NCBI GenBank assembly: GCA_964494625.1
Contig: CAZBRT010000002.1
Span: 744,001 to 808,000, forward strand
Direction: 5' to 3'
DNA length: 64,000 nt
Source of the DNA: UBA2784 sp964494625
GTDB taxonomy: Bacteria > Pseudomonadota > Alphaproteobacteria > Micropepsales > Micropepsaceae
Shown here: in pieces, positions 16,534-25,094 of the stretch
How positions within the stretch are numbered: position 1 is the first letter of the stretch
Layout: each line of letters begins with the position of its first letter
The notes under the pieces: model-generated
Database searches by the model: none
What the model was told of the DNA's origin: nothing
What the model saw: the letters and a program-made list of their open reading frames with translations, nothing else
Position numbers and translations under genes: made by a program

Positions 16534-16600
16534 CGGATCGGGCGGATCATCCGCCAGACCTGATTGCCTACCCAAACCGCGAAACCCCAAGGAGCTCATC

Positions 16601-16825
16601 ATGGAAGCGGAAGCAGCAAAGTTCATCGGCGCCGGTCTTGCCAGCCTTGCCCTTCTGGGCGCCGGCATCGGCATCGGCAACGTGTTCGGCAATTATCTGT
16701 CGGGCGCGCTGCGCAATCCGGGCGCCGCAGCCAGCCAGTCGGGCAACCTCCTGCTCGGCTTTGCGCTCTGCGAAGCCACGGGCCTGTTCGGCCTCGTGCT
16801 TGCCTTCGTCATCCTGTTCACCTGA
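16601..16825 (+). CDS. atpE: ATP synthase F0 subunit c
   Basis: The proteolipid c-ring subunit. At 74 residues it is two hydrophobic hairpin helices. Helix 1 is Gly/Ala-rich (GLASLALLGAGIGIGNVFGN). The polar loop is GALRNPGAAA. Helix 2 contains the proton-binding Glu in ALCEATGLFGL (about residue 58). AAGGAG lies 7 nt upstream of the ATG. The sequence matches the mitochondrial-like c subunits of alphaproteobacteria (start MEAEAAKFIGAG). Confidence 0.96.
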   Translation: MEAEAAKFIGAGLASLALLGAGIGIGNVFGNYLSGALRNPGAAASQSGNLLLGFALCEATGLFGLVLAFVILFT

Positions 16826-16893
16826 TCGGCCAAGGCGGGTGCGGGCAAGGCGCGTTGCGCCCGACCGCCCCACCGCATGACGGATATCTGCCC

Positions 16894-17493
16894 ATGCGCG
16901 CGTTGATGAAGACGCTGGTTGCCATTTGTGCCGTCGGCGTGATGTCGGCACTGCCTGCGCTTGCTGCGGGCGGTGAAGCCGCAGGCGGCGAGCATGGCAA
17001 AGGCGGCCTGCCGCAGATGAAGGTTGAAACCTTCGTCGGTCAACTCTTCTGGCTCGCGGTTACGTTCGGCATTCTCTACTTTGTCATGTCGCGCATTGCC
17101 GCTCCACGGATCGCAACCGTGATCGAGGAGCGGCGCGACCGCGTTGCCGACGATCTCGACCGTGCCGCCGATTTCAAGGCCCAGGCGGAAGCCGCCATCA
17201 AGGCCTATGAAAAGGCGGTTGCGGATGCGCGTGCCAAGGCGCGTGCCGTTTCCGACGAGACGCGCCGCAAGGCCAAGGCAGAAGCCGACCGCCGTCGCGC
17301 CGACATGGATGCCAAGCTTGCCGACGAGATGTCAGCGGCCGAAGCGCGCATCGCCTCGCGCAAGGCTGCGGTGCTTTCCGGCATCCGGACACTGGCGGCC
17401 GAGACGGCCACCAGCGTTGTCCAGCGCCTGACCACGATCAGCGTCGCACCGGGCGAAGCTGAAGCGGCCGTTGACGCCGCATTGAAGCGCTGA
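16894..17493 (+). CDS. ATP synthase F0 subunit b' (second stalk subunit)
   Basis: The b' half of the heterodimeric peripheral stalk typical of alphaproteobacteria and phototrophs. The 199-residue product has a predicted signal-like or extra N-terminal hydrophobic stretch (about 5-27). The membrane anchor follows at ETFVGQLFWLAVTFGILYFV (about 47-66). A long charged coiled coil rich in Ala/Lys/Glu/Arg ends near residue 185. I chose the ATG at 16894 (MRALMKT); an ATG at 16906 is four codons in. The presence of two distinct b-type genes, this one and atpF 11 bp downstream, is diagnostic of b/b' organisation. Confidence 0.92.
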   Translation: MRALMKTLVAICAVGVMSALPALAAGGEAAGGEHGKGGLPQMKVETFVGQLFWLAVTFGILYFVMSRIAAPRIATVIEERRDRVADDLDRAADFKAQAEAAIKAYEKAVADARAKARAVSDETRRKAKAEADRRRADMDAKLADEMSAAEARIASRKAAVLSGIRTLAAETATSVVQRLTTISVAPGEAEAAVDAALKR

Positions 17494-17504
17494 GGGAGGC
17501 GATT

Positions 17505-17999
17505 ATGGCCGACATTCTTTCCGACGCGACGTTCTTCGTAGCCATCGGCCTTGCCGTGTTCATCGGCATTCTCGTGTGGAAGAAGATTCCGGCCATGATC
17601 GCCAGAATGCTGGATGAAAAATCCGCTGCCATCGCCAAGGAACTCGATGACGCGCGCAAACTGCGCGAGGATGCTGCAGCCCTCCTCTCGTCATACCAGC
17701 GCAAGCAGCGCGATGCCGAGCGCGAGGCTGACGACATTCTGGCGGGCGCACGCGCTGAAGCCGAACGCATCCAGGCCGAAGCCCGCACCCAGACCGCGCA
17801 GACGATCGAGCGCCGCACCAGGCTCGCCGAGCAGAAGATCGCGCAGGCCGAACTTGCGGCACTCGCCGAGGTCAAGGCTGCCACGGCCAATGCCGCCATC
17901 TCGGCCGCACGCACCATCATCGAGAAGCGCATGGGCGACGATGAAGCCCGCGCCTATGCCAACAACTCGCTCAACGAGCTCCGCAGCAAGCTGAATTGA
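17505..17999 (+). CDS. atpF: ATP synthase F0 subunit b
   Basis: Peripheral stalk subunit b, 164 residues. One N-terminal membrane helix (ATFFVAIGLAVFIGILVWKK, about 7-26) is followed by a coiled-coil stalk rich in Ala, Glu and Arg. GAGGGAGG lies about 6 nt upstream of the ATG. It is the last gene of the operon atpI-atpB-atpE-b'-b; the F1 genes are not in the window. Transcription probably ends in the repeat-rich intergenic region that follows. Confidence 0.94.
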   Translation: MADILSDATFFVAIGLAVFIGILVWKKIPAMIARMLDEKSAAIAKELDDARKLREDAAALLSSYQRKQRDAEREADDILAGARAEAERIQAEARTQTAQTIERRTRLAEQKIAQAELAALAEVKAATANAAISAARTIIEKRMGDDEARAYANNSLNELRSKLN

Positions 18000-18288
18000 G
18001 GTTGGTGGGAGCAGTATGCACTCGCCTCGCCCCGCGCCTTGATGAGGGCGTAAGTGGATTGCTCCGATGCCATCCACCACGTCCCTAATGGTGAGTGTTC
18101 ATCGAACCACGCACTGCACTGATGCCATGCGTTCTTCGACAAAGGCTCAGGATGACGATGTGAGTGGGCTGCGCCGATGCGCGCCTGCACATTCCCTGAA
18201 CCGTTTTCCCCCACCCGTTTTGCTACGCAAAACGTGCCTCCCCCAAGGGGGCGGCGGAAGAAAAACAGGGGCGAATTGCTTCCCGCCC
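18000..18288. repeat. Repeat-bearing intergenic region after the ATP operon
   Basis: This 289-bp gap holds no gene. It contains a short element at 18131-18155 (core TTCGACAAAGGCTCAGGATG, of a kind scattered between genes in many proteobacteria). It also contains a 37-bp unit at 18208-18244 whose core is an 8-bp stem CGTTTTGC/GCAAAACG around TAC, followed by CCTCCCCC and then AAGGGGG. The same 37-bp unit recurs with one loop change at 20523-20559. The hairpins may end transcription from atpF and from the convergent gene at 18289. Confidence 0.6.
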
Positions 18289-19014
18289 TCAATCCCCCGC
18301 CACCAGAAAGCTGATCGCCCAGCCGGACTCCGAGCGCTCAAAGCCAAGGCGATAGCCGACCGTGCTGACCGCCCACTCGTCACGTACATAGCCCAGCACG
18401 CCCTTGGCATCGGTGACCTTCAGCCAGGTGATCTCCACGCCGTCAATGGTTTCCGTGACAGCGGGATCAGGATTCTCCTCGTCATAGACCAGCGTGAGGA
18501 CGTCGTAGTCGAGCGGATGGATGGCAGGTGCGGTTGATGACGGCGCACTGCGCAGGCTCTCGCCCTTGGCGACCACCACCATGTGGATGAAGGGGTCGAG
18601 ATCATCCGGCCAGATTGCATAGGGCCATGGTGCCGCCGCCCAGGCGGGATCGCCTGCGTGGGCAACACCAATCGTCAAAAGCCGTTCCATCTCGGCCCAG
18701 ATGGGCGCGTTGGCGGCTTCCGGACCTTCAAGCCCGTAATTGGCGACGAAGCGTTCGGGGCCGCCCTCGTCACCGAATGAACTTGTGACCGTGGGCGAGA
18801 GCATGGCCACAAGCCCCTTCACATCACGCGCCGCGACGATGGATTTCAGTTTCCCGACCATCACCGCAAGCTCTGCATCCAGCGGGGCTTCCGGCGGGGT
18901 CAAGCGGGTGGTCGTCGTGCCCTGCGACGGCGGTTCAACCAGATCCGCATGCACGGGAACGGGCGTCAGCAGCAGCGCAAGACCAAGGCAAGCGGCGGCG
19001 ATGGCAGGTTTCAT
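18289..19014 (-). CDS. Exported SH3-like domain protein, unknown function
   Basis: A 241-residue predicted periplasmic protein with a clear signal peptide (MKPAIAAACLGLALLLTPVP, then HADLV). The middle (about 45-130) resembles a small helical DUF found before bacterial SH3 domains. The C-terminal half reads VVAKGESLRSAPSSTAPAIH (about 145-164), then ITWLKVTDAKGVLGYVRDEW (about 195-214). This is the pattern of an SH3_3 or SH3b fold that follows peptidoglycan-associated or stress proteins. No catalytic residues are visible. The gene stands alone, divergent from the P450 gene. Exact role unknown. Confidence 0.75.
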   Translation of the reverse strand: MKPAIAAACLGLALLLTPVPVHADLVEPPSQGTTTTRLTPPEAPLDAELAVMVGKLKSIVAARDVKGLVAMLSPTVTSSFGDEGGPERFVANYGLEGPEAANAPIWAEMERLLTIGVAHAGDPAWAAAPWPYAIWPDDLDPFIHMVVVAKGESLRSAPSSTAPAIHPLDYDVLTLVYDEENPDPAVTETIDGVEITWLKVTDAKGVLGYVRDEWAVSTVGYRLGFERSESGWAISFLVAGD

Positions 19015-19132
19015 GGCGGGGTTCCCGGCGGTCTCAACCGGGATTGGCCCCGGCCCGCAAGGGTTGCTGGCGCTGCCTCACGGCGTCAAGCTGTTCCCCG
19101 TGCCATTGCCTCGCCTTGCCAAGTGCGCCATG

Positions 19133-19147
19133 CTGACAATTAGTCAG
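19133..19147. promoter_or_regulatory. Inverted repeat, possible operator before the P450 gene
   Basis: CTGACAATTAGTCAG: 5-bp arms CTGAC/GTCAG around AATTA, ending 29 bp before the P450 ATG in the divergent region shared with the SH3-like gene. The size and form suit a TetR- or MarR-type dimeric regulator, but no regulator gene is adjacent. The rest of the 162-bp gap shows no other structure. Confidence 0.3.
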
Positions 19148-19176
19148 AATCCGGAATCAAGGCCCGCGAGGTTCGC

Positions 19177-20403
19177 ATGACGTCAAAGCCGCCGGTTGAG
19201 AGCGTTATCCAGCTCAGCGCCTTTGATGCCATCGCGCGGGAAGACCCGCATGCGCGCCTGAAGCCCCTGCGCGAGCAATGCCCGGTGTGGCGCGATGAAA
19301 CGTCGAAGACATGGGTCGTCAGCCGTTATGCCGATGTGCGGGCCATCGTCAGCGACAACAGTCTGTGGCGCAACGGCATGCATGCCGAGGAAGGGTCGTT
19401 TGCGCGCTTCCTCATCAATCAGGAGAAGCTGGACCTGCCGCCGGGCGAGCGCCAGTCGATCCTGACCATGGATGATCCCGATCATGCGCGCATCCGCACG
19501 CCTTTGGCCAAGGCGCTTTATGCGCGCGTCGCCAAGGCGCGTGCCAAGATCGAAGCGATCGTGGCAGAGACGCTTGACGCGGTTCAGGGTCGCGCGCGCT
19601 TTGACCTTATTGCCGATGTCGCCATTCCCATTCCGATCATCACGATTGCCCGCATCCTGGGTGTGGACGACGCGCGGCTTTCCGAGTTCCGGCACTGGTC
19701 GGAGGGCGCGATCCTTGCGCTCAACCCCGTGCGCACGCCGCAAGAGACCGCGCATATGGAAGCGTCCAATGCGGCGCTTGATGCCTATTTCACCGAGCTG
19801 ATGGCGCAGCGGCGGCGCCAAAGGCAGGACGATCTTGTCTCCGACATGGTCGCGCTGCAGGAAGATGGCGCGCCACTCTCCGACACCGAAATCAAGATCA
19901 ATCTTCTGGCGCTTCTTATCGGCGGCAATCTCACCACCACTGACCTTATCGGCAATGGCGTGCGGCTTCTTGTCATGCATCCCGCCCAGCGGGCATTGCT
20001 TCAAAACGATCCCGGCCTTGCTCCGCAGGCGGTTGAAGAAATCCTGCGCTTCGAAGGGCCGGTTGACATCACGGGCCGCGTGCTCTCGGGCGAACGCGAA
20101 TTGGGCGGATGCCCCATGCACAAGGGGCAGAGCACGGTCGTTCTCCTGCGCAGCGCCAACCGCGACCCGGAAGTGTTTCAGCGCCCGGATGAATTCGACA
20201 TCACACGCAAGGGCACGCCGCATCTCTCATTTGGCGGGGGCTCGCATATCTGCATCGGCGCCCCGCTCGCGCGCATGGAGGCGGTTGCGTTCTTCAGCGT
20301 GTTCTTCCGGCGCTTTCCGACGCTTCGGCTTGCGGATGAAAAGCCGCATTGGCGCGCTCTGCCCTTCTTCCGCGGACTGGAGCGGCTGAATTTGGAGGCG
20401 TGA
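19177..20403 (+). CDS. Cytochrome P450
   Basis: A soluble bacterial haem-thiolate monooxygenase of 408 residues, class I type needing separate ferredoxin partners (none nearby). The haem-binding loop is FGGGSHICIGAPLARMEA with the ligand Cys near residue 359. The K-helix ExxR is in EEILRFEGP (about 286-294). The I-helix oxygen-activation region reads LLIGGNLTTTDLIG (about 246-259), with a Thr cluster in place. No membrane anchor. The substrate is unknown; length and motifs fit CYP families that hydroxylate small hydrophobic or terpenoid-like molecules. A possible operator lies just upstream. Confidence 0.93.
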   Translation: MTSKPPVESVIQLSAFDAIAREDPHARLKPLREQCPVWRDETSKTWVVSRYADVRAIVSDNSLWRNGMHAEEGSFARFLINQEKLDLPPGERQSILTMDDPDHARIRTPLAKALYARVAKARAKIEAIVAETLDAVQGRARFDLIADVAIPIPIITIARILGVDDARLSEFRHWSEGAILALNPVRTPQETAHMEASNAALDAYFTELMAQRRRQRQDDLVSDMVALQEDGAPLSDTEIKINLLALLIGGNLTTTDLIGNGVRLLVMHPAQRALLQNDPGLAPQAVEEILRFEGPVDITGRVLSGERELGGCPMHKGQSTVVLLRSANRDPEVFQRPDEFDITRKGTPHLSFGGGSHICIGAPLARMEAVAFFSVFFRRFPTLRLADEKPHWRALPFFRGLERLNLEA

Positions 20404-20420
20404 GGTCGAAAAGGCCTTCA

Positions 20421-20575
20421 GCCTCCCCTTTCCTAAAAGGGGAGGCGGGACTTGAGTTGAGCGACAAGCGAAACTCAAGTCCGGTGGGGTTGCGAGACGC
20501 TGTACCGCGTATGGCGATGGCGCCCCCACCCGTTTTGCTTCGCAAAACGTGCCTCCCCCATGAACAGGGGGAGGC
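20421..20575. repeat. Cluster of palindromic intergenic elements, probable bidirectional terminator
   Basis: The 193-bp gap between the convergent P450 and gcvPB stops is filled with hairpins. An 11-bp perfect stem GCCTCCCCTTT/AAAGGGGAGGC lies at 20421-20446. A 10-bp stem GACTTGAGTT/AACTCAAGTC lies at 20449-20481. The 37-bp unit shared with 18208-18244 lies at 20523-20559. A 9-bp stem GCCTCCCCC/GGGGGAGGC lies at 20551-20575. The arrangement could terminate transcription from both sides. Confidence 0.65.
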
Positions 20576-20596
20576 AAAAGCACTTCTCCGCTTGCG

Positions 20597-22159
20597 TTAC
20601 TCCGCCGCCTCGGCCCGCTTGGGTGGTTCCCAGCGCAGCACCGGTTTGCGGGCAGCAGCCGTTTCATCCAGCCGCGCGCGGGGCGCAAGGAAGGGCGCGC
20701 CCTTGAAGCGTGCGACCTTGCCCGCCCTCGCATCGGCGGCAAGGCCACGCATCGAGGCGATGAAGACGTCGAGCGTCTCCTTCGATTCCGTCTCGGTCGG
20801 TTCCACCAGCATCGCGCCGTGGACGACCAGCGGAAAGTAAACCGTCATCGGATGGAAGCCCTCGTCGATCAGGGCCTTGGCGATGTCGAGCGTGGTGACG
20901 CCCTCAAACGCCGTATCATCGAACAGCGCCTCGTGCATGCAGGGGCCGGAGGCGGCGAAGGGCGCGTTATAGACATCCTTGAGACTGGCCAGGAGATAAT
21001 TGGCATTGAGCACCGCATCATCCGCCACCTGGCGCAGGCCATCCGCACCGTGGCTCAGCATGTAGGTGAGCGCGCGGGTGAACATGCCCATCTGGCCATG
21101 GAACGCAACCATGCGACCGAAGGGCTTGGCGGCCGGATCTTCATCTGCATGCTCCACCAGACGATGGCCGCCTGCCTCGCTCACCACATAAGGCAGCGGC
21201 ACGAAGGGCGCGAGCGCCTGCGAGAACACCACGGGGCCTGCACCCGGCCCGCCACCGCCATGGGGCGTCGAGAAGGTTTTGTGCAGATTGATGTGCATCG
21301 CATCGACGCCGAGATCGCCGGGCCGCACGCGGCCGACAATCGCGTTGTAGTTGGCGCCATCGCAATAAAAATAGCCACCAACTTCATGGATTGCATCGGC
21401 GATCCCGCGCACTTCGTCCTCAAAGAGGCCGCAAGTATTCGGGTTGGTCACCATCACGGCAGCAACATCGGGGCCGAGCTTGGCCTTCATTGCGACCAAA
21501 TCAACGCGGCCCCGTGCCGTTGCCGGAATGGAATCAACGGTAAAGCCGATCAATGCCGCCGTTGCCGGATTTGTGCCGTGCGCGCTTTCGGGAACGAGGA
21601 TGCGGGTGCGCTTCTCGCCACGCGCCTCGATCGCCGCCTTGATCGCCATGAGGCCACAGAGCTCGCCATGCGCGCCCGCCTTGGGCGACATCGCCACGGC
21701 GGGCATGCCCGTCAGCACTTTCAACCAGCGGGCCAGCTCGTCCATCACCTCGAAGGCGCCCGGCACTGTTTCCTGCGGCTGCAGCGGATGGATGTCGGCA
21801 AAGCCGGGCATCCGCGCGACTTTCTCATTCAGGCGCGGATTGTGCTTCATCGTGCATGAGCCAAGCGGGAACATGCCGGTATCAATGGAAAAATTCTTCT
21901 GGCTCAGGCGCACATAGTGGCGCACGACTTCCGGCTCTGACAAATCAGGCAGGCCGATCTTGCCGCGGCGCGCGGCTGAACCCATGCGGCTCTGCGTGCC
22001 CCTCAGCTCGGGCAGATCAACGCCGATCTTGCCGGGCCGGCCGATTTCGAAAATCAGCGGCTCTTCCTGCACCAGGGCACGGTGTCCCGAATGCGTGTGC
22101 AATGTGGCGGGGCGCTCGCCCTCGACCGGGGTGGTGGCGCGGCCTTCACGGTTCATCAT
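20597..22159 (-). CDS. gcvPB: Glycine dehydrogenase (decarboxylating) subunit 2
   Basis: One half of the split P-protein of the glycine cleavage system; it binds PLP and decarboxylates glycine with subunit 1. The 520-residue product has the PLP lysine in MHINLHKTFSTPHGGGGPGA and the glycine-rich loop after it. Upstream are PLGSCTMKHNPRLNE and HGTNPATAALIGF. The two N-terminal Met codons (ATGATG) overlap the gcvPA stop by 4 bp. Last gene of the riboswitch-controlled gcvT-H-PA-PB operon. The final 40 residues (Ala/Arg-rich) extend beyond the conserved fold. Confidence 0.96.
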   Translation of the reverse strand: MMNREGRATTPVEGERPATLHTHSGHRALVQEEPLIFEIGRPGKIGVDLPELRGTQSRMGSAARRGKIGLPDLSEPEVVRHYVRLSQKNFSIDTGMFPLGSCTMKHNPRLNEKVARMPGFADIHPLQPQETVPGAFEVMDELARWLKVLTGMPAVAMSPKAGAHGELCGLMAIKAAIEARGEKRTRILVPESAHGTNPATAALIGFTVDSIPATARGRVDLVAMKAKLGPDVAAVMVTNPNTCGLFEDEVRGIADAIHEVGGYFYCDGANYNAIVGRVRPGDLGVDAMHINLHKTFSTPHGGGGPGAGPVVFSQALAPFVPLPYVVSEAGGHRLVEHADEDPAAKPFGRMVAFHGQMGMFTRALTYMLSHGADGLRQVADDAVLNANYLLASLKDVYNAPFAASGPCMHEALFDDTAFEGVTTLDIAKALIDEGFHPMTVYFPLVVHGAMLVEPTETESKETLDVFIASMRGLAADARAGKVARFKGAPFLAPRARLDETAAARKPVLRWEPPKRAEAAE

Positions 22160-23502
22160 GACAGCACCTCCGTCAGCGCGGCTTCGTATTTGACGCGATC
22201 CGTTTCGGTATTCACTTCGGTCGCGGCGACCACGAGCAGGTTCTCAAGCGATTTCTCGCCGGGCCACAGACGGGCGGCGGGCACGCCGCCCAGCACACCC
22301 TTGCCGGCCAGTGCATGAACGACCTCATGCGCGGGGCGCGGCAGGCGCAAGGTGAATTCGTTGAAGAAGTGCGGCGTCACCAGTTCAACGCCGGGCACAG
22401 TGGCCAGACGATCCGCGAGCGCACAGGCGGCCTCGTGGTTCAAGGCCGCAAGACGCGTCAGCCCGCGCTCGCCCAAGAGTGACATATGGATGGTGAAGGC
22501 AAGGCACATGAGGCCGGAGTTTGTGCAGATATTCGACGTCGCCTTCTCGCGGCGGATATGCTGCTCGCGCGTTGACAGCGTGAGCACATAGCCGCGGCGG
22601 CCTTCGGCATCGACGGTCTCACCGCAAAGGCGGCCCGGCATCTGGCGGAGGAATTGCTGCTTGGCGGCAAAGAGGCCCACATAGGGCCCGCCGAAATTGA
22701 GACCGACACCGATTGATTGGCCCTCGCCCACCACAATGTCGGCACCCATCGCGCCGGGAGGCATCACGGCACCCAGCGACACGACTTCCGTGAAGGCGGC
22801 GATCATCAACGCGCCCTTGCCATGGACAAGATCGGCGACAGGCGAAAGGTCCCGCACCGTGCCGAACACATCGGGGTTCTGCACCACGACGCAGGCCGTC
22901 TTGTCATCCACGAGGGCTGCAAAATCCTCCCGCGACAAGGGGCGCGCGGGCAAGGTCACGATTTCCATGCCGGCCGCTGCGCACACGGTCTGCACCACGG
23001 CGGCATAATGGGGATGCAGCCCGCCCGAGAGTACGGCGCGGTTGCGGCGGGTGATGCGGCTTGCCATCAGCACGGCTTCGGCGGTGCCGGTCGAGCCGTC
23101 ATAGAGCGAGGCGTTCGCCACATCCATGCCGGTCAGAAGGGCAACCTGCGACTGGAACTCGAAGAGATATTGCAGTGTGCCCTGCGCGATCTCGGGCTGA
23201 TAGGGCGTGTAGGACGTCAGGAACTCGGAACGCTGGATGATGTGATCGACGCTGGCCGGAACATGATGCTTGTAGGCGCCTGCGCCCACGAAGAAGGGCA
23301 CGGATGACGCCGCCATGTTGCGCGCGGCCATGGCACCCATGATGCGCTCGACCTCAAGCTCGCCCTTGTGGCGCGGCAGATCGACGAGTGATTTCAGGCG
23401 CGCGGCTTCGGGGACGTCGATGAAGAGATCGTCCATCGATTTGGCGCCGATGCGCGCAAGCATGTCGCGCCGGTCGGTATCGGTCAGCGGCAGATAACGC
23501 AT
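22156..23502 (-). CDS. gcvPA: Glycine dehydrogenase (decarboxylating) subunit 1
   Basis: The N-terminal half of P-protein as a separate 448-residue subunit, forming an alpha2beta2 enzyme with GcvPB. Family hallmarks are MRYLPLTDTDRRDMLARIG at the start, FVGAGAYKHHVPASVDHI, YTPYQPEIAQGTLQYLFEFQ, YDGSTGTAEA and GEGQSIGVGLNFGGPYVG. The split arrangement is seen in several alphaproteobacteria, Gram-positives and archaea, while enterobacteria have one fused gene. It lies 3 bp after gcvH and overlaps gcvPB by 4 bp. Confidence 0.96.
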   Translation of the reverse strand: MRYLPLTDTDRRDMLARIGAKSMDDLFIDVPEAARLKSLVDLPRHKGELEVERIMGAMAARNMAASSVPFFVGAGAYKHHVPASVDHIIQRSEFLTSYTPYQPEIAQGTLQYLFEFQSQVALLTGMDVANASLYDGSTGTAEAVLMASRITRRNRAVLSGGLHPHYAAVVQTVCAAAGMEIVTLPARPLSREDFAALVDDKTACVVVQNPDVFGTVRDLSPVADLVHGKGALMIAAFTEVVSLGAVMPPGAMGADIVVGEGQSIGVGLNFGGPYVGLFAAKQQFLRQMPGRLCGETVDAEGRRGYVLTLSTREQHIRREKATSNICTNSGLMCLAFTIHMSLLGERGLTRLAALNHEAACALADRLATVPGVELVTPHFFNEFTLRLPRPAHEVVHALAGKGVLGGVPAARLWPGEKSLENLLVVAATEVNTETDRVKYEAALTEVLS

Positions 23503-23505
23503 GGA

Positions 23506-23880
23506 TCAAAGTCCCTTCACGAAGGAATCGTAGGCGTCTTTGGTCATCAGGCCCGCAGTCTCGCCCGGATTGGAGAGGCGGATTTTCATGAACCAGCCGG
23601 CGCCTTCGGGATCCGCATTGACGCTTGCGGGATCACCGGTCAGGGCGCCATTGGTTTCCACCACTTCGCCCGAGAGCGGCGCATAGACTTCGCTGGCCGC
23701 CTTCACGCTTTCGACGACGGCGGCTTCCCCGGCCTGCGCGACCTTCTTGCCGATGGCGGGCAATTCGACATAGACGACATCGCCCAGCTGCTCGGCGGCA
23801 TAGCGCGTGATGCCGACGGTCGCGACGCCGTTCTCGATCCGCACCCATTCATGCTGTTCGGTAAAGCGGGTCTCGCTCAT
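23506..23880 (-). CDS. gcvH: Glycine cleavage system H protein
   Basis: The lipoyl carrier that shuttles the aminomethyl group between P, T and L proteins. The product is 124 residues. The lipoylated Lys lies in VVESVKAASEVYAPLSGEV (about residue 62). The start MSETRFTEQHEWVRIENG is typical, and GGAGAGAG precedes the ATG at 23880; an in-frame ATG five codons earlier overlaps the gcvT stop. Second gene of the operon. Confidence 0.96.
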   Translation of the reverse strand: MSETRFTEQHEWVRIENGVATVGITRYAAEQLGDVVYVELPAIGKKVAQAGEAAVVESVKAASEVYAPLSGEVVETNGALTGDPASVNADPEGAGWFMKIRLSNPGETAGLMTKDAYDSFVKGL

Positions 23881-23891
23881 TTTCTCTCTCC

Positions 23892-25031
23892 TCAACCCCT
23901 GAAATATCGGTGCGGAACGAACGGCATCGGCGCGACAGTGGCGGGGCGCAATTCTCCGCGCACCATCAGCCCCAGTTTCGTGCCGTCATTGCCGAAGGAA
24001 GGTTCGACATAACCCATGGCCATCGGGCCATTCAGCGTCGGGCCAAAGCCGCCGGATGTGACAACGCCGATCTTCCTTCCATCGGCATGGATTTCGGTGC
24101 CTTCGCGGGCAGGCGCGCGGCCTTCGGGCACGATGCCGACGCGCTTGCGCGAGGCGCCATCGAAAAGCTCGCCCATGATGCGGTCAGCGCCGGGAAAATC
24201 CTTTTCCAGCTTGCGGCGCTTGCCGATGGTGAAAGTGAGATTTGCCTCAACCGGCGAGGTCGTTTCGTCGATGTCGTGGCCATAAAGGCAAAGACCGGCT
24301 TCAAGCCGCAGGCTGTCGCGCGCACCAAGCCCGATGGGCAGCACGTCCGGGTCTTCAAGGAGGCGGCGCGCGACGGCTTCGGCCTTGTCGGCGGGAAGCG
24401 ATATCTCGTAGCCGTCCTCGCCCGTATAGCCCGAGCGCGAGACATAGGCAGGCACACCGGCGACGGCAAAGGATGCGGCGTTCATGAATTTCATGGTGGC
24501 GGCTTCCGGTGCGAGCCGCGCCAAAGCTTGCGATGCGCCGGGGCCTTGCAGGGCAATGAGGGCGCGATCAGGCAAACGCTCCAGCTTTGCCTTGCCGTGG
24601 AGCGCTGCTTCGATATGGGCAAAATCCGTTTCCTTGCAGGCGGCGTTCACCACCAGGAAAAGCTTGCGGCCGTCATCGGCACCAACCGGCCTTGTGACCA
24701 TCAGATCATCACGGATGCCGCCCTGATCATTGAGCAGAAGTGTGTAGCGGATGAGGCCGGGCTTCAGGACATTGAGGTCGCCGGGCACGAGCTTCTCAAG
24801 TGCCGCCGAGACATTGTCGCCGTGCAGGAACGCCTGCCCCATGTGCGAGACATCAAACAGGCCCGCTTTCGTGCGCGTGTGCAGATGCTCCTGCAGCACG
24901 CCCGTCTTGTACTGCACCGGCATGTCATAGCCCGCAAACGGCACCATCTTCGCGCCGAGGGCCACATGAAGGCCATGGAGTGGCGTGCGGTGAAGTCCGC
25001 CTTTGTCGGGAATGTCCATATTTGCGGCCAT
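23892..25031 (-). CDS. gcvT: Glycine cleavage system T protein (aminomethyltransferase)
   Basis: Transfers the methylene group from the H-protein to tetrahydrofolate and releases ammonia. The 379-residue product has LHVALGAKMVPFAGYDMPVQ, FDVSHMGQAFLHG, the GYTGEDGYEIS block and the folate-associated C-terminal SGGFGPTLNGPMAMGYV. AGAGG lies 4 nt upstream of the ATG at 25031; a second in-frame ATG (MDIPDKGG) is at 25019. First gene of the operon, 64 nt downstream of the riboswitch. Confidence 0.96.
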   Translation of the reverse strand: MAANMDIPDKGGLHRTPLHGLHVALGAKMVPFAGYDMPVQYKTGVLQEHLHTRTKAGLFDVSHMGQAFLHGDNVSAALEKLVPGDLNVLKPGLIRYTLLLNDQGGIRDDLMVTRPVGADDGRKLFLVVNAACKETDFAHIEAALHGKAKLERLPDRALIALQGPGASQALARLAPEAATMKFMNAASFAVAGVPAYVSRSGYTGEDGYEISLPADKAEAVARRLLEDPDVLPIGLGARDSLRLEAGLCLYGHDIDETTSPVEANLTFTIGKRRKLEKDFPGADRIMGELFDGASRKRVGIVPEGRAPAREGTEIHADGRKIGVVTSGGFGPTLNGPMAMGYVEPSFGNDGTKLGLMVRGELRPATVAPMPFVPHRYFRG

Positions 25032-25094
25032 CTGGCCTCTCCCGGTTCCGAATCATGACGCGACGCGCATCCGGCCCTTGTGACCGGAAACGCG

